Source: Aphidius gifuensis
Lineage: Eukaryota > Arthropoda > Insecta > Hymenoptera > Braconidae
DNA: 64,000 nt
Assembly (NCBI RefSeq): GCF_014905175.1
Contig: NC_057791.1
Coordinates: 4,588,001-4,652,000, forward strand
Direction: 5' to 3'
Shown: positions 8,620-22,200 of the stretch, piece by piece
Layout: the number at the start of each line of letters is the position of its first letter
Position numbering within the stretch: the stretch's first letter is position 1
Translations under genes and position numbers: made by a program
The notes under the pieces: generated by a model
What the model was told of the DNA's origin: nothing
The model's input: the letters and a program-made list of their open reading frames with translations, nothing else
The model's database searches: none

Positions 8620-11600
8620 ATGTTTGGAAAAGAATTTTTTTTTCTTTTAACAACACTTGTAATATTTTTAAATGCCAGTGATAATAATAATGGCTTAAAA
8701 AATTCAACTCGTTTTCGCTTTTGTTGTCGTGAAAATCAAGTGTATAATTTAATGTTACGTGATTGTGTTGATAATATTAATGATGAAATTAATATTTACA
8801 AAATAATACGTGATAAATTTTTAAATAAAAATGTTTCATTTGATGTCATAAGAGGAGCACCAATTTGTCAATATGCTCTTGTTGATAAGTATATTAATAA
8901 AAATAATATTTCTATTCTTTCTGATGGTAAACTACAGGTAATTTAATAATATATAATATTAAAAAATTATAAATAATAACTGTAATGATTTGTTTTTTTT
9001 TTAGGCATTAATTAAAACAACTGGCGGTTTAAAAAATATAACATTAAATAATGAAAATTCATGTATTGATGTTGAAAATTCAAACCAGCTTGTTGTTAGA
9101 TATTGCAGTGAAAAAAATTATTGTGATACACATGTGTGTATTAGGAAATGTTGTCCACCAGGTGAAATACAAATTAGAAGAAAATGTCAAAATATAACAT
9201 CAGAATTATCAACTTATTATGTTCATCAGGCACTTGAAAATACCACTCAAATTGCTAAAAATAAAATGATTAATGATGTTTTATCTATTGAAGGTATTTA
9301 TAATTTTTTTTTAATTAATTAATTGTCTGAATTTTAATTACAAATTTATTTTCAAGACTATGGATTGCTGACATCAGGACCATTGATATGTAAAGGTAAA
9401 AATATATATCCAATTTTACCAGAAGAAAATTGGCATATTTCATCATCAGGACATCTTTATCTTCCGAATATTATAACAGATAATAATATGACTGATTATA
9501 AAATTTACAAACATCATCAGCATTGTATTGAAGCTGCTTATAATCTTACTCATTATGGAAATGGAATTTATCCATTCATTTGTTTCGATGAAAGTGAAGT
9601 AACTCCAGAACCAAAATCACTCAGGTATATATAAATATTTCTTTTAAAAATTAAATAAACAATGGCATATATTATAATGACATTAAAATAAATTTCAGGT
9701 TTATTGTTAATGGAATATTAGCAATTATAAGTTGTATATTTCTATTTTTAACATTTATTATTTATGCATATTTGCCAGGATTAAGAAATCTTTATGGTAA
9801 AACAATGATGTGTCATATTGCTAGTTTATTTATGGCATATGTTTGTTTAGCTATAACTGGACTTGGACCACCAAAATTAGAATATACAATTGATTATACA
9901 AATGATAAATCATGGAATTTTTGTAAAACAATTGGTTTTTTAATGTTGTATTCATTTGTAGCAGCATTTACATGGCTTAATATTATGTCATACGACATTT
10001 GGTCAACTGTTGGGTGAGTAAAATAATTATCATCCTCAATAAATTTAATAATAATAATAAAAATATATAATAAAATAAAAGACAATGAAAGTTAATTGAA
10101 AAAAAAAAATGTGTCTGATGACTGTTGTATTTAGGTCGTTGGTAAAGAAAAAAAAAAAACATATATGAGATTGTCCACTTGTTTCAATGAGTCAAAAACT
10201 TGAGAAGAACATACAAAAAATACCCCCAGAGGCTTGCTTTTTTCTTTTTAAGAGATTTTTTTTATTTTTATTTATTATTATCGTATATATATTCTTTTGA
10301 GCTTTCAAGCTCCCAAGAGTATAACCAAGGTTTTTCATATATTTTTTTATTTTTATCATATGGCACTTTGGTCAATGCAAGTATCATTGCATGATAAGAA
10401 ACAAACTAAAAGCACTAAACTGACTTGTTGAAAAACCCATACAAACATATACAAATAAACAAAACAAATATTTTCATATATGACGAGATATAATAGTCAC
10501 CCCTTCATTGTCTTTTAGACCACAAACAATGACAAGTTTGTTTCTTTTTTTTTTTTTGTTTTTCATTTATTATATATTATTATTATTATTATTTGATTTT
10601 TGTTCTATTTTTTAGTTTTTCATATTGTTTATTTATGCTTTGTTTTTTTTTTTTTTTTCATCACACATTGAATTTTTCGATGATGATGAATCGAAACAAT
10701 ATATATGTTACGTTGAACAACTGTGCTATTTGTTTATTCAAAAAGCTATATACAAGTGTTCAAAAATAGATTTATAAATAAACATGAATTTTTTTTTTAC
10801 TTTTTCATATATTTTTATTACCATTATTTATTTATTTATGAAAAATAAATTAAAACAATATATGAGTTTATTATTTGGTTTAAATTATTAATTAAATTTT
10901 ATTTATTTTCAAGGGGACATGGATATAAATGTTTAAATGGAACAACAAGATCAGAAAAAAAGCAATTTTTTATCTATAATTTTTATGCTTGGGGATTGGC
11001 TTTCATAATAACGAGTTGTGCAATTATAGCAAATCGTGAAGATACTGCAACATATCTAAGACCTGATATTGGCCTGGAATCATGCTGGTTTAACCGTAAG
11101 ATATTTATAAATATTTTTATATAAAAAAATATATACTTACTGGTAAAAATGTTTATCTAAAATTAATATACGTATTTTTTATTTCTAAATATTTAACAGA
11201 TGACGAGGGAAAATATGGTGAACTTATATTTTTCATAGCACCAGTGTCTCTCCAATTGTTGACAAATATTGTATTTTTTATACTGACAGCACGTTATTGT
11301 AGTCGTATTAAATCTGAAATGTCAGAGGTCACCATGGGTCCACGAAGTAGACGTCTTAAAGCCGACCGAGAAATGTAAGTTAAACACTCGAATAAATAAA
11401 TAAAGAAAGAAAAACTTGAGGATATAATTTAAAGAAAAATAAATACACTAGAATGAATAAAAAAAAACAAAAAAAAATTTTATATAAAACAAAAGATAAT
11501 ACAAACTAGTTAAATTAATTAATTAATTAATTATTGTTTTTTTTCTTTTTCTTTTTTGCAGATTAATAATGAATATCAAGTTATTTATTGTGATGGGAAT

Positions 11601-11889
11601 GACTTGGATATTAGAAATAATATCAAATTTAATGACTCATTATGTATCAGATTTTACATTAAAAGATGAGCTATTATCAATTGGTAATGTTATAAATGCA
11701 CTTCAAGGTTTAATAATATTTTTATTATTTATCGTTAAAAAAAAAATATATATATCATTAAAATATCGTTTGGGTTTTGATGAACCAAATGAAATAAATG
11801 GACAATTTGGTTTACATGTACCAAATGGTATACGTAAAAATTCAAGTACCAGTACACTCATGTCAACATCTGGTAAACTTGATAAATAA
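8620..11889 (+). CDS. Methuselah-like G-protein-coupled receptor
   Basis: Seven exons join in phase to give 624 aa: 8620-8937, 9005-9293, 9357-9624, 9699-10013, 10914-11095, 11200-11374 and 11562-11889 (stop TAA). Residues 1-17 form a signal peptide. Residues 20 to about 291 form a cysteine-rich ectodomain with the CCPPGE motif typical of Methuselah ectodomains. From residue 294 come seven hydrophobic segments of a secretin/Mth-type bundle, starting FIVNGILAIISCIFLFLTF and followed by the characteristic LPGLRNLYGKTMMCHIASL. The C-terminal tail after TM7 is short and Ser/Thr-rich. Family members are cell-surface peptide receptors linked to stress response and ageing in Drosophila; the ligand here cannot be told. 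I cannot assign a specific Mth-like paralogue. The largest intron (10014-10913) shows nothing further. The ATG at 8620 is supported by the signal peptide directly after it. Confidence 0.9.
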
Positions 11890-12254
11890 AAATACAACAA
11901 TTTTTATAACGAAAAAACCACAAATTATTCATAAAAGTAATTATATTTTTTTTATATTTAATAATAATAGTAATAATAATAACAAAAAGAAAACAAAAAA
12001 GAAACTTTTTTCTAATTAAAAAAAAAAAAATAATTGAAGCTACTGATGATGATAATAATAACAATAAAAATTATTTATTTAATTATTTTTGAATAAAAAA
12101 ATAATTAAATAACAAAGAATACTCTATCTACAAAATAATATAATATATATTAAAATTAAAAATAATGAATAATATTTACAATTAATAAATGAATAAAAAT
12201 GCCAAAAAAAAAAAATCTTTTCACTTTCTTTAAATATTTTTATTTTTTTTAAAA

Positions 12255-15200
12255 TCAAGGTTTTCCATTACCAGCTGATTCTTCAAGATCTGGATCTTCA
12301 TTTATAATTGATATATCACGTATCGATGGTCTACGTGTTCTCCATCCATTTGTTGGTGGTATTGGTGTTTTAATTTTAGTTAATAGCTTTGGTCCAGATA
12401 ATGATATTATAATAGCACCAATTGGTGCTGTTAAAATAATTGATAATACACAAAATGTTAATGTTGTTTGTGCATTATCAATTTGTTGTTTATTATTTTT
12501 ATCAATTTCATCAAGTGTTGCTGGACCAAGTGCTGCTTGTACTGTTGCTTTAGCCATACATGCAAATGCAATAAATATTTTTTCTTTCATATTTAATTTT
12601 GATCCAATACCAACAAATACTGTTGTTATCATACGCATTATTATTGCAGTTACAAGACAACCAACTATTAAATATACTTTTGAACTATTTAATTGATCAA
12701 TTTTTATTTCCGTACCAGTTATACTAAATAATATTGGCTCAAATAACATCCAAAAAATTTCAAATGATATTGCAACTGGATTCTAGAAAATAAAGTAAAA
12801 ATAAAAACAAATTAATACAAAAAATAATAAATAAAAATTGTTTTTTCTTTTCTTTATTAAATTTATTTGTTATTGAATATTAAAATAAATTAATGATTAT
12901 TATATTATGAAATTGTTTTGTCATTATTAATTTAATATACATATATAATTTGAAATAAGTTACGATGAAAATCGACAAGTTCCGTTTGACATATAGGTGT
13001 ATGTATATGACAAGTGTGTCATCATCAAGGGATATCAAGTGACATTGTGAAGGTGAATCAATTCACAAGCATAATAAATTGTTCATATATATATATATCC
13101 ATGTGAATAGATGAAAATGTCGTCAACCAAGAGCTAATAATGATTAATTTTCTTTAACTGAATTGTGGATTGACCACTAACTCTATAAACCATTGTTAAT
13201 TAACGTTGACAACGAAATACGTTAATTAGAGAATATTTCACATTGTTTTAATCTCAGTTTTTATATTATTATTATCATTTTTTTTTTGTCATATACACAT
13301 TGGTGTACATGTACAATAAATCTTTGCTCATCTTCTCATTTTTTTTTTTTTTTTTTGTTCAACATTTTTTTACTCTTTCATCTCGTCTTTTGTATTACTG
13401 TTATTATTATTATCATTTTCCTCACCCTATTTTATTTTTTTTACTCATTTCCTTTCCATTTCAAACCATCCACAATTTTTTTCTTTTTTTTTTTATTATT
13501 TTAATTGACTTTTTCTTTATTTTTTTATTTTCACGTTTCTTGTGTGGAATGATTTCATTTAATCCGACCACGTATGATTTAAAAATAAAAATATATATAA
13601 AAAATAATAATGATGATAATAAATAATATTGATTTTGAATTTTATTTGAAATAAATAATAAAAAAAAAATGATCTAGCATGGGTGAAACAAGAGTTTTAC
13701 AAGTCAACTGAGTTTTGTAACTCAGACGGATCGTTATGCGTCGTCTTCTCTCAACCCTCTATTTTTTTTTTCTTCTTCAATAGTTTTTTTTTTTTTTCTA
13801 CTCTTTTTGTTTTTGCCCTCCTCTTTATTCATTCTTTTTCTATATTCAACCCTTTTTTTTATTCCTATACCAGTTTCCTTTCTCCATCTCGAAAAAAAAA
13901 AAGCAAGACTTTTTCTTGTTTTTTTTTATCCTATTTTACTTTTCAACACAGCCAACCTTTTATATATCATATTCGTTGAACCTATATACTATTTTGCCCT
14001 GCAGCTGTGCTTCGCGTTGACATGCACACGAAAAACTTGCACCCAAAAAGCTTCACAGCCCCTTTACAATGAAGAGTGTTTTTCACTTGTATGCGTTTCA
14101 TAAAAATATATAGATAGAAAGTTATCATATTTATTTTGTAGACGATCAAACGACTTACTTGAATTCTTTTTTTTTTTAATCATCATATGACATTAAACAA
14201 ATCGTGATAGTTTAAAATTATTATTATTTTAACCATTGACTCAAATTTTATGAGGTTTTTTTTTTTAAATTAATTATACTTACATCATCAACTTCCCAAC
14301 CATCTTTTTGCCAAAAATAACAGCTAACAAAAGCAGCAGCAACAACAGCAAGTGGTCCAGCTCCACCCAATTCAATAGCTTCACTACCAAATACAGCAAT
14401 AAGTCCACCACCCAAGAGCATCAATACCCTCAATGGTACCATAAAAGGCTAAAAACAAAAAAAAAATATAAGCACAACTTTACTTTTTACATATTGTTTT
14501 AGAAACAAAAAAAAAAAAAAAAAAATCTCTGTCAAGGTTGTTTAAGTTATTGTTTTTTTTTTTTTCTTTTAAAGAATTTAAAGTGCTATAAAAGTTGAAA
14601 TTTATTTTATGTACTTTATAAAATATACAAAAAATACTTACATCACCTTTTTCAGGAACATATTTAGCCAAAAAACCCCTAAAGTAGAGTAAATAAAAAA
14701 ATAGGTTAACATGATTTTGTATTTTTAGAAAAAAAAAAAAAAAGAGAAATAGAGTTAGAATTATTATTATTTTTTTTACCATAATATACCAAAACCAAGA
14801 CCACCAATAATTGCAATTGGTCCTTGCATTATTTGATACCACAATGGATCATGAGAAAATAATACACTTTTTAATATTCCAAATAATGCAACTGATGCTG
14901 CATCACAAATACCACTTATTGCAATAATTAATGTTGGTATACCCTGTAAATTGAAATTATTTATTTATTAATTAATAATATTAATTTTTTATCTGCAAAA
15001 AAAATTTATTAGCTATATTATTATTGATTGGATTAATGAATATAATAATTTTAAATTTATATCTGATGTGAATTTAATTTTAAAATAGTATTTTTTATTT
15101 TTAACATTATGAATTTTTTTTTTTTTAATTCAAATTGAATATTCAGATAATTAAAAAAATATATATTTATAATTCTATTATGGAATTTGATTAATATTCC

Positions 15201-18200
15201 ATTTTTCAATTATAAAAATAATTAAAATCAATAACAGAGTTTATATGCTTTATATAATATTATGGAATTATTTTTTAATTTTTTTAGGAATAATTAAGGA
15301 ATTTTCATTGAATTACAATTGATATATATTATAAAATTTTTGAGAAATTATTTTAGTCTTCATATACCTATCTAAAAGTTAACTTCAAAGTAATATTAAA
15401 ATAAAAAAATTTATTTTTAAAAATCATTATAAAAGTCAACGAGAAAAAAGATATACTCTTTTATTTTTCTCATTTTTTACTCAATTTAATTAAAGAAATT
15501 CCCAGTTTTTTTTTTTTAACAAAGTTAATTTATATTTTTAAAAAATGATGTCATTAAAAAAAAAAAAAAAATGATAGTCTTGAAAAATTTATTAAGTATA
15601 TTAATATATCTTTTTTATATTGATTAATAAAAAAAAGTTATAATAATATTAAAAATTGAAAATATGTATACCTTGGCAACACCATATCCTTTACCACGTA
15701 ATCTAAATAAACAAGGAACAACAACAGCTGGTGATACAGCAGCAACAATACTACCAATTAAAAAACACCATATCCATTCTAATTCTAATAAATATTTCGC
15801 TGTTATTGCAACAACTGAACCCTCAACCAACCATGGTACCATTGCCAATTTTGGCATTGTTATTTTTTGTTTCTTAAGTGCATTTGGATCCAAATCAAGA
15901 CCAGCACGAGTTAAAATTATAACTAATGCAATCTTCCTAAATTTTAAATAATAAAAAATTATCATTATTCATTGTCAAAATTTTGAATAAACATATATTA
16001 ACTATTATATATTTTAATCCTTAAAAAAACATAAATTACTTGATATTTTTTTTTTGTCTTTTTATTTATTCATTTTTATATTATTAATAACAATGATATT
16101 TAGTTTTTTTTTTTTTTTAATGATACCGTTATTTCATTATTACAAAATAAATTAAATAATGCAGGTACATATTATATTAATCAATTTGACAAACACATGA
16201 TAAAACCATGTGATAAAAAAAAATAAATACATAATGAGGTTTTTTTTTTTTTGTAGACAATTTGTGTTAAATATTTTTATCAATAATGAAAAAAAAATAT
16301 ATATAGAGTATATATAATGTGTACAAAAAAAAAGACACGGGATACCGCGTGACTAGTAATTTTTATTTATTCAAATGAACAATCAATTATCGATGCCGAC
16401 ATACTGAGGAAAATGTTTCACATGTGAGAACAAGTCACGGGTTTCTTGTTTATGTTTAATATATTTATTTGTCCTGACCAACACATCATAACTACTCATC
16501 AATTAACACCCTACCAACGTTGTTATTTTTATTATTATTATTACTGTTATTTTTTTCTTTTTTTTTTTTTATTATAAATAATCAATTTTTACTTATTTCA
16601 TTTTTCATCATCACAAGACAATCACAAGACTGCTTCAAAAAAAAAAAATTAAAAAGAATTTAAAAAATAAAAATATTCCATTTGTCACGAGAATATAATT
16701 TGGATTATTTAAATATAAAAATAAAAAATCATCATCCATCATCAATTTGTCGTAGAACAGTGTCACGAGTTTTGATACGGATAAATCAATCATTTCTTTC
16801 TTTTTTTTTTTTTTTCTTCTTTATCAATCGATTGATATGATGGCATTGCGATATTGTAAAAAAAAAAAAAAAAAAAAATTTATATATATGACAGAAAAAT
16901 ATGATGACTTTGAATGTTTACATTTTATAATTAAAAAAAATAAAATAATAATAATTAAAATTGAAATATATAAAAATAATAATTTATTATGAACAATTTT
17001 TTTTTTTATTTATTTTTTTTTAAACTATGTTATCTCATCAATTCAGGATATATATATTTTTTTTGTGTCGAATAGAATATTTATCTCGGTAAATTGCGTA
17101 ACTTAAAAAAAAAAAATCTATAAATATTATCGCTCTATTTGTTTAAAAATGGAAAATACCTAAATTACTTGAAAAAAATTCTTAAAATTATTTTATAATC
17201 AACTAATAGGCTACTATTTTTTTTTTTCAAATTTAATAATTTTTTAAAATTTTATTTGCTTGTGGATTAAAAACATTTTTTTAATCAAGATTGTTAATGA
17301 AAGCGTCAATGAACATGAGATTAAATAGAAACCAGCTTGTTGTCATTAGCCCAATGATAATTATTATGATTGTCATTAAATGTTTGTTTGGACAATAGTC
17401 ATGATCACGCGCTTTTTCTTTGTCCGAGTTGTCTTTTTTTTTTTTTTATTTTTTTAAATTTTATTATCATCATTAATGTTCTTATTTCTTTTTTTTTTTC
17501 TTTATATTTTTTTAAATCACGTGTAGTGTGTTATATTTTATACTAAAAAATCATATGTTATGTGTTTATATTTATTTTTCTATTATTAACAAATGGCTTA
17601 TCTTATTTTATCGAGTCACGAGGTAGAATTTTTTTTTTTGTACACATTTTTTTTAAATTAACGATATTTAATAAATATTTAATTAAATTCATTAAATTCT
17701 CATTGGTTTAATTAAAAAAAAATTGATACAATAACTATTTTTATACTTTTTTAAAAATTCGCTTGTATTATAGATAATTTAACAACAAATAATTGAATAT
17801 TTATTAAACTTATTTATTATTTTTTTTCTTATCATAATGTTAAAATCAACGATAATAAAAAAAACATATATGAAAAAAAATTATTTCCTATATTTGACAA
17901 TGAATTTAATCAAATAAAAAATTTAATCAATAGAATATATCATTAATTTAATGAATAATAATAATTAAAAAGAAAATATATATATACTAAATTTATATCA
18001 AGTATTTTATATTGAAAATTCTTATCAGGTCATATATATAAATAATATAAATAAAAAAAAAATTAAGAAAAAGGTATAAGTAATTTTCATGCCAATTGTT
18101 GTAATACGTGACTTTTATATGTATATATGTTTAATACTTTGTCACTTGTTATGCGTATAGTCAATCGACCTTAAAAGGCTTAAAATATAACCAGTAAAAA

Positions 18201-19277
18201 CTATGACCATGAACCAGTCTCTTAAACGACAATTCTCTCTAATTTTTCATACCATATATATATATATTTAAATGATATAAATTTTTCATTATTAAAATAT
18301 TTATAAATGAAAAAATTTTTAATAATACAAAAATCAATAAATAAAAAGTATGAAAAAATTTATTTTTCATTTTTAACATTTTATCAAGTATCAATATTGA
18401 AAAAATAATAAAAAAAGAGAAAAATATATTTATTAACTTACCGAAGAACAGAAATAACAGGTGCATATTTATGATCAATTTTTATGAGATTAAAATTTTG
18501 CATGACAATACCAGTCATAAGCATACCAATAAGTGCTGGTAATGTTGTAAGTGAAAATATCCAACCAACAAAATGTGCAATTATTGCTAATACAGCAATA
18601 CTAAATAATGGACCACCTGGTGCAGCATCATCACCAATAATTGCATATGTTATACCCCATGTCATAAGACCCAATAATAATAAACTTATTATTCTTGAAA
18701 ATTTACGATATGATGGACAAAATGGTGATGGACATAATTTATGCCAACCAGTAGGTTCCCATGATGGTGTATCATCTTTTCCATGACATCTTGTACAAAA
18801 TAAATACAGCCATGAACTGAAAATACTCTTATAAGTTTTACAAATAAAAAATATATATATGATTTAGAAAAAAAAAAAAAGGCAAAATAAAATTGATAAA
18901 ATTTAATTTAATTTTCAGCGTAGTATTTTATACCTTTTTAATTGATCAGTATATTCAATTTTTTCACGTATTGAACTTGATAAACTCATTGCTGATTTTT
19001 TTCTATTTTGTCCATTAATACGTCCATTTTCAGTATTATATATTTGTTGTTGATTATCAATACAATCATTTATTGTATTATGTAGAATTGATTTTTTTCT
19101 AACAATTTCATTATTATCATGTTGTGAACATGGTGATATTGCACGATTATGTTCAAATGTTGGATTATCAATACCAATTATTTGATCACTTATTGATACT
19201 CTTCTTATTTTATTACAAATTTCATCATTATTTTTAATAATACGACCAGGATGTGTTTCAATATTATTTAAATCCAT
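12255..19277 (-). CDS. SLC9B-type sodium/proton antiporter (NHA family)
   Basis: Seven minus-strand exons: 19277-18934, 18816-18442, 15936-15672, 14943-14780, 14678-14642, 14448-14284 and 12782-12255. They join in phase to 625 aa. Residues 1 to about 115 are a polar cytosolic N-terminus; a short Cys-containing stretch follows, then about 12 hydrophobic segments. Family hallmarks are LTRAGLDLDPNALKK, AAVSPAVVVPCLFRLRGKGYG directly before exon 4, and FACMAKATVQAALGP. Animal NHAs exchange Na+ (or couple Cl-) with H+ in epithelial and organelle membranes. The position of the paired aspartates of human NHA2 reads GIC-D here (Cys341-Asp342), so the first aspartate is absent, which may mean altered coupling. 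The 13-codon exon 14678-14642 is unusually small but keeps phase. The introns at 18441-15937 and 14283-12783 are large and AT-rich and hold nothing I can name. The 5' start is the first ATG of the open frame. Confidence 0.9.
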
Positions 19278-22200
19278 TTTTTTTTCTATTTATTTTATTT
19301 AGTTAGAAAAAAAAATAAATAATTTTTCTTTTTATTTTTCTACTTATACTACTTTATATATCTATATTGTAATATAAGCCAGGGTCAAATAAGACGTTCT
19401 TCCTCACAAATCAAGCTGTAAATTACTAGCAAAGTTAGCACGTTGATTTTTATATATTTTTTAAAAAATTATTTTTTTCTTTTAAACTCTTTGAGCTTGA
19501 AGAATATACTACTATATCAACTGACACCAAAAAAAATTTTAAACTCATCTGTTGCACGAACTACAAAATAATAATAAAAATTACACCTCCCTCTTTTTTT
19601 TGTTTTTTTTTTATAGTTTTAATATTTTTTCATCTTGAAACTGTATAGGATTCAATTAGCATTAAAAAATAAAATCATCTGCAATATCCCTCCATTCGAA
19701 ATGATCGTATAAAAAAAAAAAAAAAATACATAAATAAATTATAACAATAAAAAAATATATATTCACAATAATATAAATAATACTTGTCACTTAAAAATTA
19801 ATAATTTTATTAAAAAAAAAAATATAAATAAAAAAAAAATAATAATTTTTAACGACGTTGTGGATCTGAGAGTGTTAAGTCAATGACTGATTCATCGAGC
19901 AAGTACAAGCAGTATATCGAGCCGATTGAATATCGTCAATGTCGAGATACCACTGTAAAAAAAAATAATAAAAATAAATATATATTTATTTTATTTATTT
20001 TTTTTTTCCTTTTTTTTAATGGTAGGGATACTACTACGGTAATATCAGTCCAGTCTAGTTATTGATGTTGACAATTTGATGTTGTCACTCGATACAATTT
20101 AATTGACAATGGAGAAAATAATATAAATAAAAAAAAAAAAAAACTGACGATTGCACTTTTGAATAAAATAAAAAAAAATATATAAAAATGTAATGTGAAA
20201 ATCAATAAACAGGATATGGGCGAGATTCAAGTAAATTGTTCTTTTCTAGCCACACCTGATGTCCTCTTTTTTATTTTTATTTTTATATTTTTTTTTAGTT
20301 TTTTCAACAAATAAAATGGTTTTAAATGACACAATAAAAAAATAATATTTATTATTGTTTTTATAAATTATTTATAATAATAATATAAATAATTAAAAAG
20401 CAAATAAAAGTGAATTTGTTTTTCGAGGTTTTTATGATTTTATTTTTTTTATCAGTTAATTTTTTATGAAATAAAATAATAACAAAATTATTTACTTTGG
20501 TATTTTGTAAATTATTTATAAAATACTAGTTGGTTTATATGCAAAAATATATATTGAAAAAAAATCAAATAAAGCTGAATTTGTTTTGACCTACTAGAGT
20601 TCTATAGTAACGGTTTTTTCATTTCAATTAGTATTCATTACATTTAAAGCCCACTTTAAGATAGATTTATAAAAATAATAATAAATGTTATAAATATATT
20701 GTTAATCAACTGTTGAAATTTAAAATAATACTAAATAATATATATATTTATTTTTCAAATGGAAATATAATTTAATAAATTAAACAAATATTCCATTTTG
20801 AAATACTACAGCACGTGTTTTGAATTAAATAATTAAATAAAATTATTGTGTGTCACGGCATTGTTTTTTAAAACAATAATTTAATAAGATTATTTTTTGT
20901 TAAATTGAAATGTAAAAAAAAATATAAATTAAATCGCTAAAATATTGGGAAATGGAAATTTTTTATTATTTTTTTTCGGCAGAGAAAGTGTGCAATTTAA
21001 TTAAATTTACGATTATATTTTTTTTTACCAGTATTTTAATAAAAATAACATATATTATTCAAGGTTTATTTAATTTTATTATTATTATTTTGAATATATT
21101 TATGCAAACACAATTGCACTGGAATGATAAATTTAAAAAAAAATGTATATATATTTTTTTTTCAATGATAAAATATTTCAGAGAGTATTGAGAAATAAAA
21201 AATATGAATCTGATGGGTTATAACACTGTCAATATTTCAAATAAAAAGTCAATTTTATGATGGCAAATAATCGACTGAATTTGTCTTTTTGTGTAAAAAA
21301 TAATAAATAATATATATTTTTTATTGAATTGCACTTGAAAATTCAAAATATATAAATAAAAAATAACAAATAAAAAAATCTCAATGCATCGAATAATATA
21401 AATAAGTGCATTATCAAAGAATAATGAGATGAAAAATGAAAGTTGAGGTACATAGTGGAATATGAGAAAAAGAAAATAGATTTTCAAATATTTTCCATTT
21501 AATCGGATCCAAGCACTCGAGTCAACTGAATTTATTTTTTAGTTTAATAATATTATTGTTTTAATGATATAATTATATTTTATTAATATATTTATTCTTT
21601 TATATTTTATTTTATCAATTATTTTTTAAATTTATTTTATTTAATATTTTATGAATTATTAATATATATTTTTATTTAATATTTTTTTATTAATTTATTT
21701 ATTCAAATATGATTATTATATTTAAAATTTTTTTTTTTATTGTATTAAGTGCATTATTTTGAAATATATTGAATCATAATATAGTATTTTCAATGGTATT
21801 TTATTTATGATTAGTCAATGAATTTATTTTCATTTTTGAATAATAAGTTTTATATGGTATGTCAAATTAATAACCGTCTTTTTAAATATTTTATTGCACT
21901 TTTATATTTTAATTGCAAATTTTTTTTTAAATTTATTTTATTTAATATTTTTTTTATGAATTATTTATATCAAATATTTTTATTTATTTATTATTTTTTT
22001 CATTGAAAAATTTTTAATGCATTCCAAATGATGATTACGTATATAAATAGTCTTCTTTTTTTTTTTTTTTCTGTTGAAGGACTTTTGTAGTCACGAGGAA
22101 TAACTTGTCGTATGTTTATGACAGTTTATGATAAGGTATCGAAGATTAACAGCTCGATCGGGAGTTTTGCTTGTTTTTTTTTTTTTTTTAAATATTATTG

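Noticed and set aside
13286..14103. Several F-rich plus-strand frames in the large NHA intron
   Set aside because: They arise from T-rich intronic tracts opposite the gene and have no plausible protein composition.
16250..18440. Search for extra exons in the 2.5-kb NHA intron
   Set aside because: The flanking exons already join in phase and give a complete membrane domain, and no conserved segment was seen.
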